Assembly (NCBI GenBank): GCA_026929865.2
Contig: CM049414.1
Location: forward strand, 1,102,001-1,166,000
Length of the DNA: 64,000 bases
Direction of reading: 5' to 3'
From: Hyperoplus lanceolatus
Taxonomy: Eukaryota; Chordata; Actinopteri; Uranoscopiformes; Ammodytidae
Shown: in pieces, positions 11,738 to 21,961 of the stretch
How positions within the stretch are numbered: the stretch's first letter is position 1
Layout: every line of letters starts with the position of its first letter
Program-made: the position numbers and the translations under genes
The notes under the pieces: generated by a model
What the model was told of the DNA's origin: nothing
The model's database searches: none
Seen by the model: only the letters and a program-made list of their open reading frames with translations

Positions 11738-12727
11738 CAGGGGCACAGCTATCCTTATTGATAGTAATATTCCTTTTGAGTCCTCAAACATTATATCAGA
11801 TAAAAATGGACGTTTTATTATTGTTTCAGGCAAACTTTACAATAAGTCAGTCATCTTGGCCAACGTCTACGCGCCTAACGTCGATGATGTAGAATTCTTT
11901 AAGAGATTTTTTTCTCAACTCCCCGATCTCAACTCCCATTCTCTTATTCTTGGTGGGGATTTTAATTGTTATTTAGATCCAGTCTTAGATCGCTCTTCCC
12001 CCAAACCTGCCACTCTTAGCAGATCTGCAGGTTATATCAAATCATTTCTTGCTGATTATAGCCTCTCTGATCCATACAGGTTTTTATACCCCACAGGAAG
12101 AGAATATTCATTGTTTTCACATGTCCACCATACTTCCACCCGAATTGATTATTTTTTTGTTGATAATTCATTGATGTCAGACCTAAAGTCATGCAGTTAT
12201 GAAAGTATTGTGATCTCAGATCACGCTCCTCTGCTCCTTCAACTGGCTTTCTCTGACGTTGAGTATACAAGAAGGCAGTGGAGACTGGATCCATTGTTGC
12301 TCACAGATGAGAGTTTTCTTTCACACATCTCTACACATGTTAAAACTTTTTTGAGTATAAATAAAACACCAGATGTGTCTAATGCAACAATTTGGGAAGC
12401 CCTGAAAGCCTATTTGAGAGGTGAAATTATATCATTCGCAGCATACAAAAATAAGTGTACAAAACAGAAACAAACTGAAATTGCTGATCAGATTCTGAAC
12501 ATAGACAGACAATATGCTAATTCACCTTCATCTGAACTTTACAAAGAACGTTTAAAACTTCAGACAGAATTCAACCTTCTTTCCTCTCGTCAAGTTGCTG
12601 ACCAGTTGCTTAGGAGCAGAAGTACTTTTTACGAGCATGGTGACAAGATTGGTAAAATCCTGGCCAATCAACTGCGCGGATTTAGAGCGAAGCAACTCAT
12701 CCCTGGAATACGGACAGACAGTGGGTG
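11738..12727 (+). pseudogene. L1-like ORF2 apurinic endonuclease domain
   Basis: Reading is continuous from about 11738 even though the first Met is at 11856. Endonuclease motifs are visible: ANVYAPN (about 11856-11876), GGDFNCYLDP (about 11952-11981), TRIDYFFVD (about 12138-12164) and ISDHAPLLL with the conserved SDH triad (about 12210-12236). A linker region follows to about 12727, where a (TTTA)n tail of an inserted LINE breaks the frame. This domain nicks target DNA in functional elements. Confidence 0.88.
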
Positions 12728-12735
12728 TACAACAT

Positions 12736-12790
<55 letters not shown>

Positions 12791-12990
12791 TTATTCTTTC
12801 GGACAATTCCACACAATACACAATTTTCTCTTGCAAATATTCATACATCATACTTTGTGTTGTCCGAAGGGAGACGGAAGAAGCCAAAGGCTTATCAGGT
12901 CCCGCCCCCATTTTCATCAAATTCGGATTCAGATACACAGTTACTGTTACAGAAAATAAAAATAAAACAAAAAACACATTTTTTTTATAT

Positions 12991-12994
12991 ATAG

Positions 12995-13042
<48 letters not shown>

Positions 13043-13053
13043 CACACATACAT

Positions 13054-13112
<59 letters not shown>

Positions 13113-13152
13113 CATACATACATACATACATACATACATACATACATACACA
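12991..13152. repeat. Compound TA / CATA microsatellite
   Basis: Two TA runs (about 12991-13040 and 13063-13108) are separated by a short CACATACA block and followed by CATA repeats to about 13152. A poly-T run lies at 13163-13181. Open frames rich in Tyr/Ile across this block are artefacts. Confidence 0.95.
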
Positions 13153-13461
13153 TACCCATACATTTTTTTTTTTTTTTTTTTAGAATCTGCAGTCCAATAC
13201 ACAGTCAATATTAATGTAATTGCTTCAGCTTTTAAGATCAGTTCAGCACAGTTCAGTTTTTCTGTGACAATGCCAAGTGTATAAAGTGTGAAGTGGCCTT
13301 GTATTTGGCCTGTTCCATTTCTTAACTGGTAGTCAAAACACTTCTGCAAAAGTATTCAAAAACAAGTCTGACTGCTGGCCTGTATTATTCTTTACAATAT
13401 TGATATGTAAGTGACATTGACATTGTGCTCAGGTTATTAGTCTGTAATTTTCAATAATTTT

Positions 13462-13644
13462 TTAAACATAATTTGCTTTGAAATTGCGCAAACTGCAACT
13501 CCCTGTGACAACTTCATCAAGTCCATTCCACAGCTTAATACCCTTTACAGAAATCGAAAAGGATTTAAGTGTGGTCCGTATATTTTTCTCAGTGAATTTA
13601 TCTTTTCTTCTTAAATCATGCAAAAATTCTCTGTCTTCAAACAT
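13462..13644 (-). pseudogene. C-terminal end of the inserted LINE ORF2
   Basis: About 60 codons directly after the stop of the preceding frame. It ends with KGIKLWNGLDEV and SLRNFKANYV, the usual 'LWN.L...' closing block of this LINE group. Separation from the upstream piece by a stop shows decay. Confidence 0.75.
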
Positions 13645-14441
13645 TACTTGTAAACTGTTAGGAAGGCTTTTTTTGAAGCCTTGTAAATAATTTGTACTGT
13701 GTGGTAATTTACCACATCACGTAATTTGAGAATTCTACCTTCAATAAAAAAGTTATTAGTGTGTGCCCTGTAATTGGCTTGGTAAATAATTCTTATTGCT
13801 TTCTTTTGAAGAATCTCCAACGGGTGCAATGTACCTTTGTAAGTGTTTCCCCATATTTCAGCACAGTAATGCAGATGTGGGGAAACTAAACTCCAGTATA
13901 ATACAAGTAAGGCCTTTTGATTGAAACAATGTTGTGCTTTCCAAAGTATAGAAATACTCCTGGCTATTTTGCCCCTGAGATGGCTAACTTGTGGTTTCCA
14001 GCTTAATTTATCGTCAATTATTACCCCTAGGACTTTGTGTTGCTTGACCCTTTGAATTTCAATCCCATTTACCTTGATTTTTACAGCGACATCAGATGCT
14101 CTCCTGCCAAACATCATGAATTTAGTTTTTTCTAAATTTAGTGATAACTTATTTCGGTTTAACCACTCATGTAACTTAGTCAATTCAATGTTTACGATCT
14201 CAACCATATTATTCAGATCTTTCCCCGAATAGAAGATGTTTGTGTCGTCAGCAAATAAAATTAACCTTAAGACTTTTGACACTTTACATATGTCATTTAT
14301 ATAAAGCAGGAATAATTTCGGCCCCAAGATTGACCCCTGAGGGACCCCACAAACAATATCTAAGCATGTCGATGTGAACTCCCCTAATTTCACAAATTGT
14401 TTCCTGTCATGTAAATAACTTCTGACCCAGTCATGTGCCAA
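13644..14441 (-). pseudogene. Reverse transcriptase C-terminal half of the inserted LINE
   Basis: 265 codons. The frame starts just before DRKQFVKLGE and includes CGVPQGSILGPKLFLLYIND (about 14290-14350) and FADDTNIFY with the catalytic Asp pair (about 14228-14254). Thumb-region blocks NRNKLSLNLEKTKFM, KVLGVIIDDKLSW and PHLHYCAEIWG follow. The N-terminal RT motif with the first catalytic Asp is missing through 5' truncation. The product continues after a stop into 13462-13644. Confidence 0.87.
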
Positions 14442-14461
14442 ACCTTGAATGCCATAATTCT

Positions 14462-15682
14462 CCAGTTTATTACATCAGATCAGAAATTGATAAACGAAAA
14501 GTTCTAAACATTCTATTCAAATTTGTATAGTTCTGATTGTACAGTAGACGTAACGGTGATGGAAACCTTTTTCAGTAACCTAAACATGCCTTCCCTTTCT
14601 CAAGACCTGAGACATAGCCTTGCGGCACCTATTACTCAGAAGGAAATTATTGCAGCAATAACATCTATGCAATCAGGCAAATCTCCTGGTCCAGACGGAC
14701 TTCCATCTGACTTTTTCAAGAAATTTTCAGCTGAATTGTCGCCTTTTTTATGTTCAGTATTCTCAGACTCATTTGACTCAGGTAAACTCCCGCCTTCGTT
14801 CTATCAGGCCTGTATTTCCCTGTTGTTAAAAAAGGATAAAGATCCAGATTGTGCATCATAACGACCAATGTCACTATTAAATACAGATGTGAAGATACTT
14901 GCTAAAATTCTCGCCCACAGATTGGAGGATGTTCTCCCCTCTATCATATCCCCCGACCAAACTGGGTTTATAAAGGGACGCCAATCATTTTATAATATCC
15001 GCCGGCTAATGAACATTTTATATTCCCCCAGAAATATTGAATCAGAATTATTATGCATGCCCTTCTGCCTCAGTATTAACAAACAGCCGTTACTCAAGTA
15101 GCTTTGATCTGCACAGTGGGACCCGGCAGGGTTGTCTTTTGAGCCCGCTCCTTTTTGCTATTGCAATCGAACCACTTACGATTGCCATTCGCGGTAACAA
15201 ACAGATTCAGGGGATATGGAGAGGAGGAATTGAACATAAGGTATCTTTATACGCCGATGACTTACTTTTGTTTGTCGCCAAGCCAGCCACCTCTTTACCG
15301 GAGGCACTTTCTGTGTTGGAGGTCTTTAGTTTTCTGGCTATAAACTTAACTTGAGTAAGAGCGAACTCTTTCCGATTAATAAAGAAGCTCTTAAACTTGA
15401 TTATACAGCTCTCCCACTCAAAGTGGCGACAGATCAGCTGAGTTACCTTGGGGTATGTTTTACCAGAAATTTTAAAAACCTATTTAAATCGAACTTCCTC
15501 AAATTATTGGATCAGGCGAAGCAAATGTTATCGAAGTGGTCTCCTCTGGCTTTCTCTCTCATAGGTAGAATACATTCAATGAAAATTACATTACTCCCAA
15601 AGTTCCTATATCTATTCCAATGTCTCCCCATCTTTCTCCCCAAATCCTTTTTTCAGGCCCTTGACTCTTTAATGATAAATTA
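14462..15682 (+). pseudogene. L1-like reverse transcriptase, broken
   Basis: The sequence after the inserted LINE resumes the host L1 product. Visible blocks are SGKSPGPDGLPSDFFKKF (about 14674-14727), RPMSLLNTDVKILAKILA (about 14862-14915), DQTGFIKGRQS, GTRQGCLLSPLLFA and YADDLLLF with the catalytic Asp pair (about 15251-15274). There is an in-frame TAA near 14859 and another near 14510. About 55 residues around the first catalytic Asp are missing at about 15045-15085, together with a frame change. The copy cannot encode an active enzyme. Confidence 0.87.
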
Positions 15683-16539
15683 CACTCAACAAAAATATAA
15701 ACGCAACACTTTTGTTTTTGCTCCCATTTTTCATGAGATGGACTTAAAGGTCTAAAATTCATTCCAGATACACAATTGAACCATTTCTCTCAAACATTGT
15801 TCACAAATCTGTCTAAATGTGTGATAGTGAACACTTCTGCTTTGCTGAGATAATCCATCCCATCTCACAGGTGTGCCACATCAAGATGCTGATCTGATAT
15901 CATGATTAGTGCACAGGTGTGCCTTAGACTGTCCACAATAAAAGGCCACTCTGAAATGTGCATTTTTTTGCTTTATTGGGGGTCTGGGGACTCAGAACCA
16001 GTCAGTATCTGGTGTGACCACCATTTGCCTCATGCAGTGCAACACATCTTCTTCGCATAGAGTTTATCAGATTGTCAATTGTGGCCTATGGAATGTTGTT
16101 CCACTCCTCTTCAATGGCTGTGCGAAGTTGCTGGAGATGGCTTATGGTGGAGAAATGAACATTCAATGCACGAGCAACAGATCTGGTTGACATTCCTGCT
16201 GTCAGCATGCCAATTGCACGCTCCCTCAATGCTTGTGGCATTTTGCTGTGAGACAAAACTGCACATTTCAGGGTGGCCTTTTATTGTGGACAGTCTAAGG
16301 CACACCTGTGCACTAATCATGATGTCAGATCAGCATCTTGATGTGGCACACCTGTGAGGTGGGATGGATTATCTCAGCAAAGCAGAAGTGTTCACTATCA
16401 CACATTTAGACAGATTTGTGAACAATGTTCGAGAGAAATGGTACAATTGTGTATCTGGAATGAATTTTAGATCTTTAAGTCCATCTTATGAAAAATGGGA
16501 GCAAAAACTAAAGTGTTGCGTTTATATTTTTGTTGAGTG
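15683..16539. mobile_element. Tc1-type MITE with about 280-bp inverted repeats
   Basis: Begins CACTCAACAAAAATATAAAC and ends with its reverse complement. Direct TA flanks lie at 15681-15682 and 16540-16541. The inverted repeats span about 15683-15962 and 16258-16539. Removing the element and one TA makes the L1-like reading frame continuous, which confirms the insertion point. The central part still carries the end of a Tc1 transposase. Confidence 0.93.
16002..16140 (-). pseudogene. Tc1 transposase C-terminal remnant
   Basis: The minus strand reads a degraded Tc1 end: EEEWNNIP, then a stop, then NLINSMRRRC and a closing NGGHTRY before the stop. The GGHTRY/GGHTKY ending is characteristic of fish Tc1 transposases. 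No catalytic DDE residue remains. Confidence 0.8.
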
Positions 16540-16541
16540 TA

Positions 16542-17796
16542 TATTTGGAATGGTAAACACCCTCGGTTACGGAAAGCTTTTCTTCAAAGACCCAAACAAA
16601 CAGGTGGAATGGCCCTCCCTAATTTCCAATACTATTACTGGGCTGCTAATATCCGTTCTTTAGTGTATTGGGTGCATTTTCACCTTGACGACTCAGCCCC
16701 AGTCTGGGTAACAATGGAGTCCAGCGCTATTAGCCCATTGTCTCTATCTGCCCTCTTAAGCGTCGCACTTCCACTCTCTTCGGCTATTCCCAACAGTAGT
16801 CCCGTGATTAAGCACTACCTTCGAATTTGGACCCAATTTAGGAAGAATTTTGGAATGCAGAATTTTTCACTTTTCAACCCAATTGCAGCTAATCATTTGT
16901 TTACTCCCTCGACAGTGGATGGTGCATTCAAGATCCGGCATAAAAAGGCTTAAAATGCATCGGTGATTTATTTATTAATGATCTATTTGCTAGTTTTTCT
17001 CAATTGACAAAACATTTTGGTATCGAAAAGACTAATTTTTTCCGATTTCTGCAAATCAGGCATTTTACGCAGAAGTTAATTCCCCAATTCCCTTATAAAC
17101 CGCCAGCCAATCATGTCGATTTGTTTCTTTCTGTAAACCCCACATTAAAAGGCTAAATTTCTCTGTTTTTCAACCTTATTTCGAAGTTGCATAGCCCCTC
17201 ATTAGCAGCTATAAGAACCCTGTGGGAGCAGGACCTAGGTTCTGCCTTCACAGATCACATGTGGGATTCAGTCCTGGATCGGATACACTCTACCTCCATG
17301 TGCGCCCGACGTGCAATTTAAAGTAGTACATCGTATCCACATATCTAAAACTAAATTAGCTTGTATGTTCCCCGATGTAGACCCGACCTGTGATAGCTGT
17401 AAGAGCGCACCGGCATCACTCTTTCACATGTACTGGTTGTGTCCCACCTTGAATGAGTTCTGGACATCAGTTTTTCAAACAATTTCTGAAGTACTTCAGC
17501 ATCAAATTGAGCCGAACCCTTTCACTGCAATTTTTGGCATCGCTCCCAATTCAGGCTTGCGTAAAGTGAAGCTAAAGGTACTGGCCTTCACCTCTTTACT
17601 TGCTCGTAGGGCTATCTTACTTAAATGGAAAGATCCTGCTCCTCCTTCCCACTCACATTGGATTAGAGACATTATGTCATGTATGAATCTGGAGAAAATT
17701 CGTTGCTCTACCCAGGGATCTGAGACTAAATTTCATAAAATATGGCGGCCCTTCCTAAACTATTTTAAGAAACCGACCACAATAATTGAAGAATAG
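16542..17796 (+). pseudogene. L1-like ORF2 C-terminal region
   Basis: Starts IWNGKHPRLRK, continues past WAANIRSLVYW and SLSALLSVALPL, and breaks at a stop near 16951 and another near 17153. It resumes with a final stretch ending at 17796. A C-x2-C-x7-H-x4-C finger (CDSCKSAPASLFHMYWLC, about 17389-17442) matches the C-terminal Cys/His motif of L1-type ORF2. The end of the ORF is YFKKPTTIIEE. Confidence 0.87.
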
Positions 17797-18080
17797 CTAC
17801 CCCCTCCCCTCTTTTATTTGATTTAATTTTATTTCTTTTCTTTTTTTTTTCATATTGATTGTTTATTTTTGTTTCTTGTAGCGTGTATTTCGTTTATGTA
17901 ATTTTTAACATTGTGTATTGTTTTTTGTGCTGATTTTTTGATGCAGGATTGTGTGTGGTTGGGTGTGGGGGTGGGATATGGGCGGGGTGTGTTCGGGGGA
18001 AGGAAAAAGGGGAAAAAACGTAATCATTGTACTGTAATTGCTTCGCAAATCTTTTGTTGAATAAAAAAACCTTTGAGAAA

Positions 18081-18739
18081 ACACTTTCCTTCATTGCAAA
18101 TGAACAGTAGTACAAATAGACCAAACTCTGATGTGTTAACTACAGACTTTATTCCTCTGCTCCGCTGTGATCGCTCTCGCTGTCATCTCTCTATGCTCTG
18201 GTTCGGTCATCCTCGCTGCTGTCCTCCGTATCTGAGACGCAACATTTATTTAATGCTCATAGTTAATCACATAGCCTAGTGCTGAAACGAAAGCTATCAA
18301 CGCCGTGGTTTAAGGCTGAAATGATAACCGGGGCACGTTAGAGTTGTCGTTTGGAAGGCTTCCGCGATCTCCGTTAGTTTCAAGTTACAATCACAACGAC
18401 CGCATGGACAGCGTTTAAATAAAGCCTCTTATTCTTATTATCATTAGGGCTTATCATTAGGCAAATGATGAAATCTAAACATTACGGCGGCTGTGGTGTG
18501 CGTAAAAGGAAAAGCGCAGTCCTTACTGCCACAGTAAAAGTCGATCGCACAGCCGATTCCTGCCTCTGACACGTTGACTCGCAACATAATGATTTGAGGC
18601 TTTGCATTGGCTTTTGCGATTTCCCGTGCCTCTTGTTTTCTCTCCACACAAAACGTTCTCTCTCCCATTGCACACACGCATGCCTCGGTCGCTTCCGAGA
18701 GCACAGACAGTGTTGGTTCCAACCGATTAAAAAAATAAA
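18081..18739. other. Interior of the 11503-19112 element, no gene
   Basis: Non-LINE sequence after the L1-like 3' end. It contains CpG-rich pieces and no recognisable coding block. The 101-codon minus-strand frame at 18444-18749 shows nothing I recognise. Confidence 0.4.
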
Positions 18740-18808
18740 ATAAACACAACTGAAGCTATGTAAAGCGATTTGAGTGCGAGAAATGCGCTGTATATATTAA
18801 ATATAGCC

Positions 18809-18856
<48 letters not shown>
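18740..18856 (+). repeat. SINE/LINE 3' tail with (ATT)n run
   Basis: TATGTAAAGCGATTTGAGTG followed by AGAAATGCGCTGTATATATT and an (ATT)n run at about 18808-18856. The same tail, in reverse orientation, occurs at 49630. This 'AAAGCGCTATATAAAT' type of end is common to fish SINEs and their partner LINEs. Confidence 0.7.
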
Positions 18857-18857
<1 letters not shown>

Positions 18858-18869
18858 AAGCTGAATGGT

Positions 18870-18985
18870 CGTTCTGGTAACGGGACGACGAATACTAGAC
18901 CCCGAATACAAGACGACCCGACTTTTTACGACCTATTTCCAGGGGAAAAAACCCTGTCTTATATTCGGACCAATACGGTACAAAC
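18870..18985. mobile_element. Fragment with a transposon-like end
   Basis: The reverse strand reads ACCGTATTGGTCCGAATATA and continues with repeated GACG/CCGACT motifs. This looks like the terminus of a DNA transposon, but I see no partner end and do not assign a family. Confidence 0.35.
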
Positions 18986-19180
18986 ATGTTGGCTTAATAA
19001 ATATAGACCTATAATTAGGCCTAAAAAAGGGGAGGAGCAATTATATCGCATACCGCACTGTTTAGCCACCCTGACTCACCGCACGGGGTATTCCTTCATC
19101 GCGACAGCCCTAATAGAGATATCCGAGTCACAGACAGACAGACGTTTCTTGCTTTATAGATAGATACATAGATGTGAATG

Positions 19181-19849
19181 TAGGGCTGTGCCAAAAAATC
19201 GAAATATCGATATATCGCGATACTTAGTTTCGCGATATCAGTATCAATTTTTATAACAAAAAATCTATATTTTTTTATTAATTTTTTTATGATTTATTTT
19301 TATTCTTTTTTTGCTTTTCAAGGCTTTATTGAAAGTGCAGAGATACAGATATAAAATGGGGCATAGAGGGAATGAAATGCAGAGAACAACCATGGGTCAG
19401 ATTCAAACCCATGTCTTCTGTCAGGCCTGAGCCTCTAGGATACTGACTATTGAAGTTAAATCAGTTTTGTTTATAAGAACACTTAAGATTCACTGTGTCA
19501 CAAAAGCACACTGATGTGTTTTCATTTTCATTGTGTCCTGTACAGTTAGTACAAGAGTGAATTGGATTTGTTATTTTGATGTTAAGCAGCTGCAGCAGTG
19601 TTTGATCATTTGTCAAAACCAAAAAAAAGGAAGAAAATAGTAAAGGAAGTTGTGAATGAAATAGTTTTGACTTCATTTGTGCAATTATCAATATATTGTG
19701 CTGTTATGTTTGACAAGGCAACTTGTTTATGGAATATCGCAATATATCGTGATATATCAAGATACGCAATATATCGTGATATATTGTATCGTGACCAGTG
19801 TATCGTGATACTTATCGTATCGCGAAGTCCGTGACGATACCCAGCCCTA
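19181..19849. mobile_element. hAT MITE with perfect 8-bp TSD
   Basis: Starts TAGGGCTGTGCC and ends GATACCCAGCCCTA. It is flanked by TGTGAATG at 19173-19180 and 19850-19857, a perfect 8-bp TSD. Subterminal regions are dense in ATATCG/CGATAT motifs. No transposase is encoded; a SINE-like segment lies inside. Confidence 0.92.
19310..19440 (-). repeat. tRNA-derived SINE remnant inside the hAT MITE
   Basis: On the minus strand it holds a B-box-like GGGTTTGAATCTGACC, then the GTTCTCTGCATTTCATTCCC body and TCAATAAAGCCTTGAAAAGC end shared with the SINEs at 42035, 49016 and 54661. The A-box end is degraded. Confidence 0.7.
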
Positions 19850-19857
19850 TGTGAATG

Positions 19858-21309
19858 TACCTGATAGTTACATCTAAATTTAATGGTATATTATTAATGT
19901 GATGGCTGCAGTCTGGTGGGTAAAATTCACTACAGTACATCTCATCCTTACTTTACCTTATGGTACCTGATAATTTTTACTAAATTCAGGAGCTGACTCA
20001 AAGAGTGGGATTAGCTGTCCTTTTTACTCTTGGCTTTAGCATTTAGCTGAATGTGGTGGAAGCAGCAGCAGCAGCAGTGAGCTATACAAAGTGCTCAGTG
20101 GAGTATCTTTTCTCTCCCTCCTCTGTCCTCTGTGCCTTTCACAACTTCAGAGTTGGCTTGCTATTATGCAATTTCCCTCTCCCCACCAACTAGGAATCAT
20201 TCCTAGTGGCAAACACTCAAAAATATGTGTTACGTAAAATGATTTGCTGTACAAGGATTATCACTCTCTCGCCTTGAGCCAGTGACCGGACCTCTGCTAA
20301 CCCAACAGAGGCCAGAAGCACTTGTGTGGGAAAGAGCTTTTCCCTTCTCATCTCTGCTCACTGTTACTGGAAGGAAGAGGTAAAAGTGGGGCATGGGATA
20401 TGAAAGCAGGGGGGTGTGGAGCAGTGGAGTGCCTTTCACACTGAGTGCACCCTGTGCCCTGGCAGGGACAGTGGTGTTAAGAGGATGTTGTGCTGCAGAC
20501 ATCTGGAATGGCTTCTGCTCTGCTCTCCTCTCCCAGCTCAACATCACTACTTACATTAGGGTTCTCATTGGACAAATGTGCACCCCACTGCCCATGTTTA
20601 GTGACAATGCAGTAAGTGGTGTGTGCCGTTGGCGTTTATGTAGTGATGCAGGAAGAGACTGCGGGGTGGTCTATGTAGTGCTTTTTCATTGGTTGCATTG
20701 GTGTGCCTAACTTACTCAAATATTGAATTTGCAGAAATCATGGGCCAAACTAGTAAATTGAAATAGGTTTTATTTTGGTAAATCAGTGGTTGATTGTTCG
20801 GAAATAATCAATTAAGGTAACCTTGGCATAAACTACAAAAACACGATCCAAAACAAAATTGTATAAACCACACATTTCCTTCAAGGATAAGTTAACCCTT
20901 TGATAAATAACATGGGTCAAAAGTGACCCTCCTGATTTTTTATTTTCTATATATTTGCAATAAATCAATTTTATCATTCCGTTTTCCAGGTATTCCTTAA
21001 TTAACTTGTTTTTGATCATCACAAATCATATTTTTACTTTTTACTTTTTAACTTAAAAAAATCTTTTTGCCCATATTAATTTCCTATGGTTTTCTTACAT
21101 TACTTAGTCTTTCGTAGCTATATGTATTTTATCATTTAAAGTTCCATATATTCATTAGATATCTTGTTTTCGGACACCACAACTGATTATATTAATTTTT
21201 CCTTTCTTACTTTTACATTTTTTTCTGTATTACTGACTCAAGTTAGCATAAGCCTACATAGTCATAAATGACCCATGCAAGTGTGACAACACATGTTAAT
21301 CTAAACATA
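19858..21309. other. Intron 1 stretch, no recognised gene
   Basis: Contains a short CAG run near 20062 and no splice-supported exon. Open frames at 20230-20547 (-) and 20393-20710 (+) overlap each other on opposite strands and match nothing I know. Confidence 0.4.
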
Positions 21310-21775
21310 TAGGGGAGACTGGCCTAAATTGTGCATTTTGGAAGTTGTGCCACCCCTTGTTTCTAGAAAACCGTGGAAGAAATTGGAAATGTGACCACAT
21401 ATTTAAGAAGAGCCATCCATTTGACTCATCCTGTAAAGAAGGGAGACCCAAGGAATAAGATATAAGAATATTTAAGCTCAAAAAACTGTGTTTTGCCTTT
21501 CAAAGTAAAATTTACATGATCAAGGTTTTTTTATTATTGTGTCTGAACAATTATAGACAAGTTTGAAAACATTTGACACATGTTTTAGTGCTTTGGTATG
21601 CTACATTTTGAGTCTATACAGTTAGCACGATGTCAGCCCTAAATTGCTGCATCATGCTTATTATCCAAATTTCTGGGATTGGGGTGATTTGTGCCAAAGG
21701 GCCTAGGTGAGTTATAAGTAAGTAAGTAAGTAAGTAAAATGTGTTTATAAAAGCTCATTTATGACAGTTTGCACT
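21310..21775 (+). mobile_element. Partial copy of element B (TAGGGGAGACTGG end)
   Basis: Starts TAGGGGAGACTGGCC and is closely similar to 42883-43340, including a shared (TAAG)n-tailed segment at 21718-21737. Similarity ends near 21775, so the right half is missing. TTGTGCC-type motifs recur near the end. Confidence 0.8.
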
Positions 21776-21784
21776 GTGAGCATT

Positions 21785-21961
21785 TTACCTGCTAAAGAGG
21801 AGACTGAAGAGAGTAACCCCCCAAAACAAACAGCAACTGAATGAGGCTGCGGTGAAAGCCTGGAAAAGCATCACAAAAGAAGAATGCAAAAGTTTTGTGA
21901 TGTCAATGGGTCACAGGCTTGATGCAGTTATTGCGAGCGGAGGATTTGCAACTAAATATTA
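21785..21961 (+). pseudogene. Tc1 transposase C-terminal fragment
   Basis: A short open block in one frame reads RRLKRVTPQNKQQLNEAAVK, then WKSITKEECKSFVMSMGHR, and closes with GGFATKY and a TAA at 21959-21961. This is the C-terminal end of a Tc1-like transposase. The catalytic DDE region is not present. It abuts the truncated element B copy, so one of the two truncated the other. Confidence 0.8.

Larger units (their letters stand above)
12730..14460 (-). mobile_element. 5'-truncated LINE inserted into the L1-like element
   Basis: Runs on the minus strand, opposite to its host LINE. Its 3' end is a (TAAA)n tail, seen as (TTTA)n at about 12738-12793. The 3' UTR carries long TA and CATA microsatellites. 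The coding part ends near 14441 and the copy is truncated inside the reverse transcriptase. The L1-like sequence resumes at 14462. Confidence 0.85.
11738..18080 (+). mobile_element. L1-like LINE, 5'-truncated, interrupted twice
   Basis: A LINE with endonuclease, reverse transcriptase and C-terminal Cys/His parts spread over three blocks: 11738-12727, 14462-15682 and 16542-17796. A minus-strand LINE occupies 12730-14460 and a Tc1-type MITE occupies 15683-16539. The 3' region after 17796 is AT- and T-rich and ends near AATAAAAAAACCTTTGAG at about 18080. The RGTAILID start indicates truncation within the endonuclease domain. Confidence 0.85.
11503..19112. mobile_element. DNA transposon with TAGGGCTGTCGCGAT termini, filled with later insertions
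   Basis: Left end TAGGGCTGTCGCGAT at 11503 and the reverse complement ATCGCGACAGCCCTA ending at 19112 form a perfect 15-bp TIR pair; the termini resemble those of hAT elements. Most of the interior is an L1-like LINE (about 11738-18080) and other repeats. I could not see a matching 8-bp TSD, so the pairing of these two ends as one element is likely but not proven. Confidence 0.55.

Noticed and set aside
12595..13349. Long open frames on both strands with Ile/Tyr repeats
   Set aside because: They result from (TTTA)n, (TA)n and (CATA)n repeats; only the non-repeat part of the 11856 frame is LINE coding sequence.
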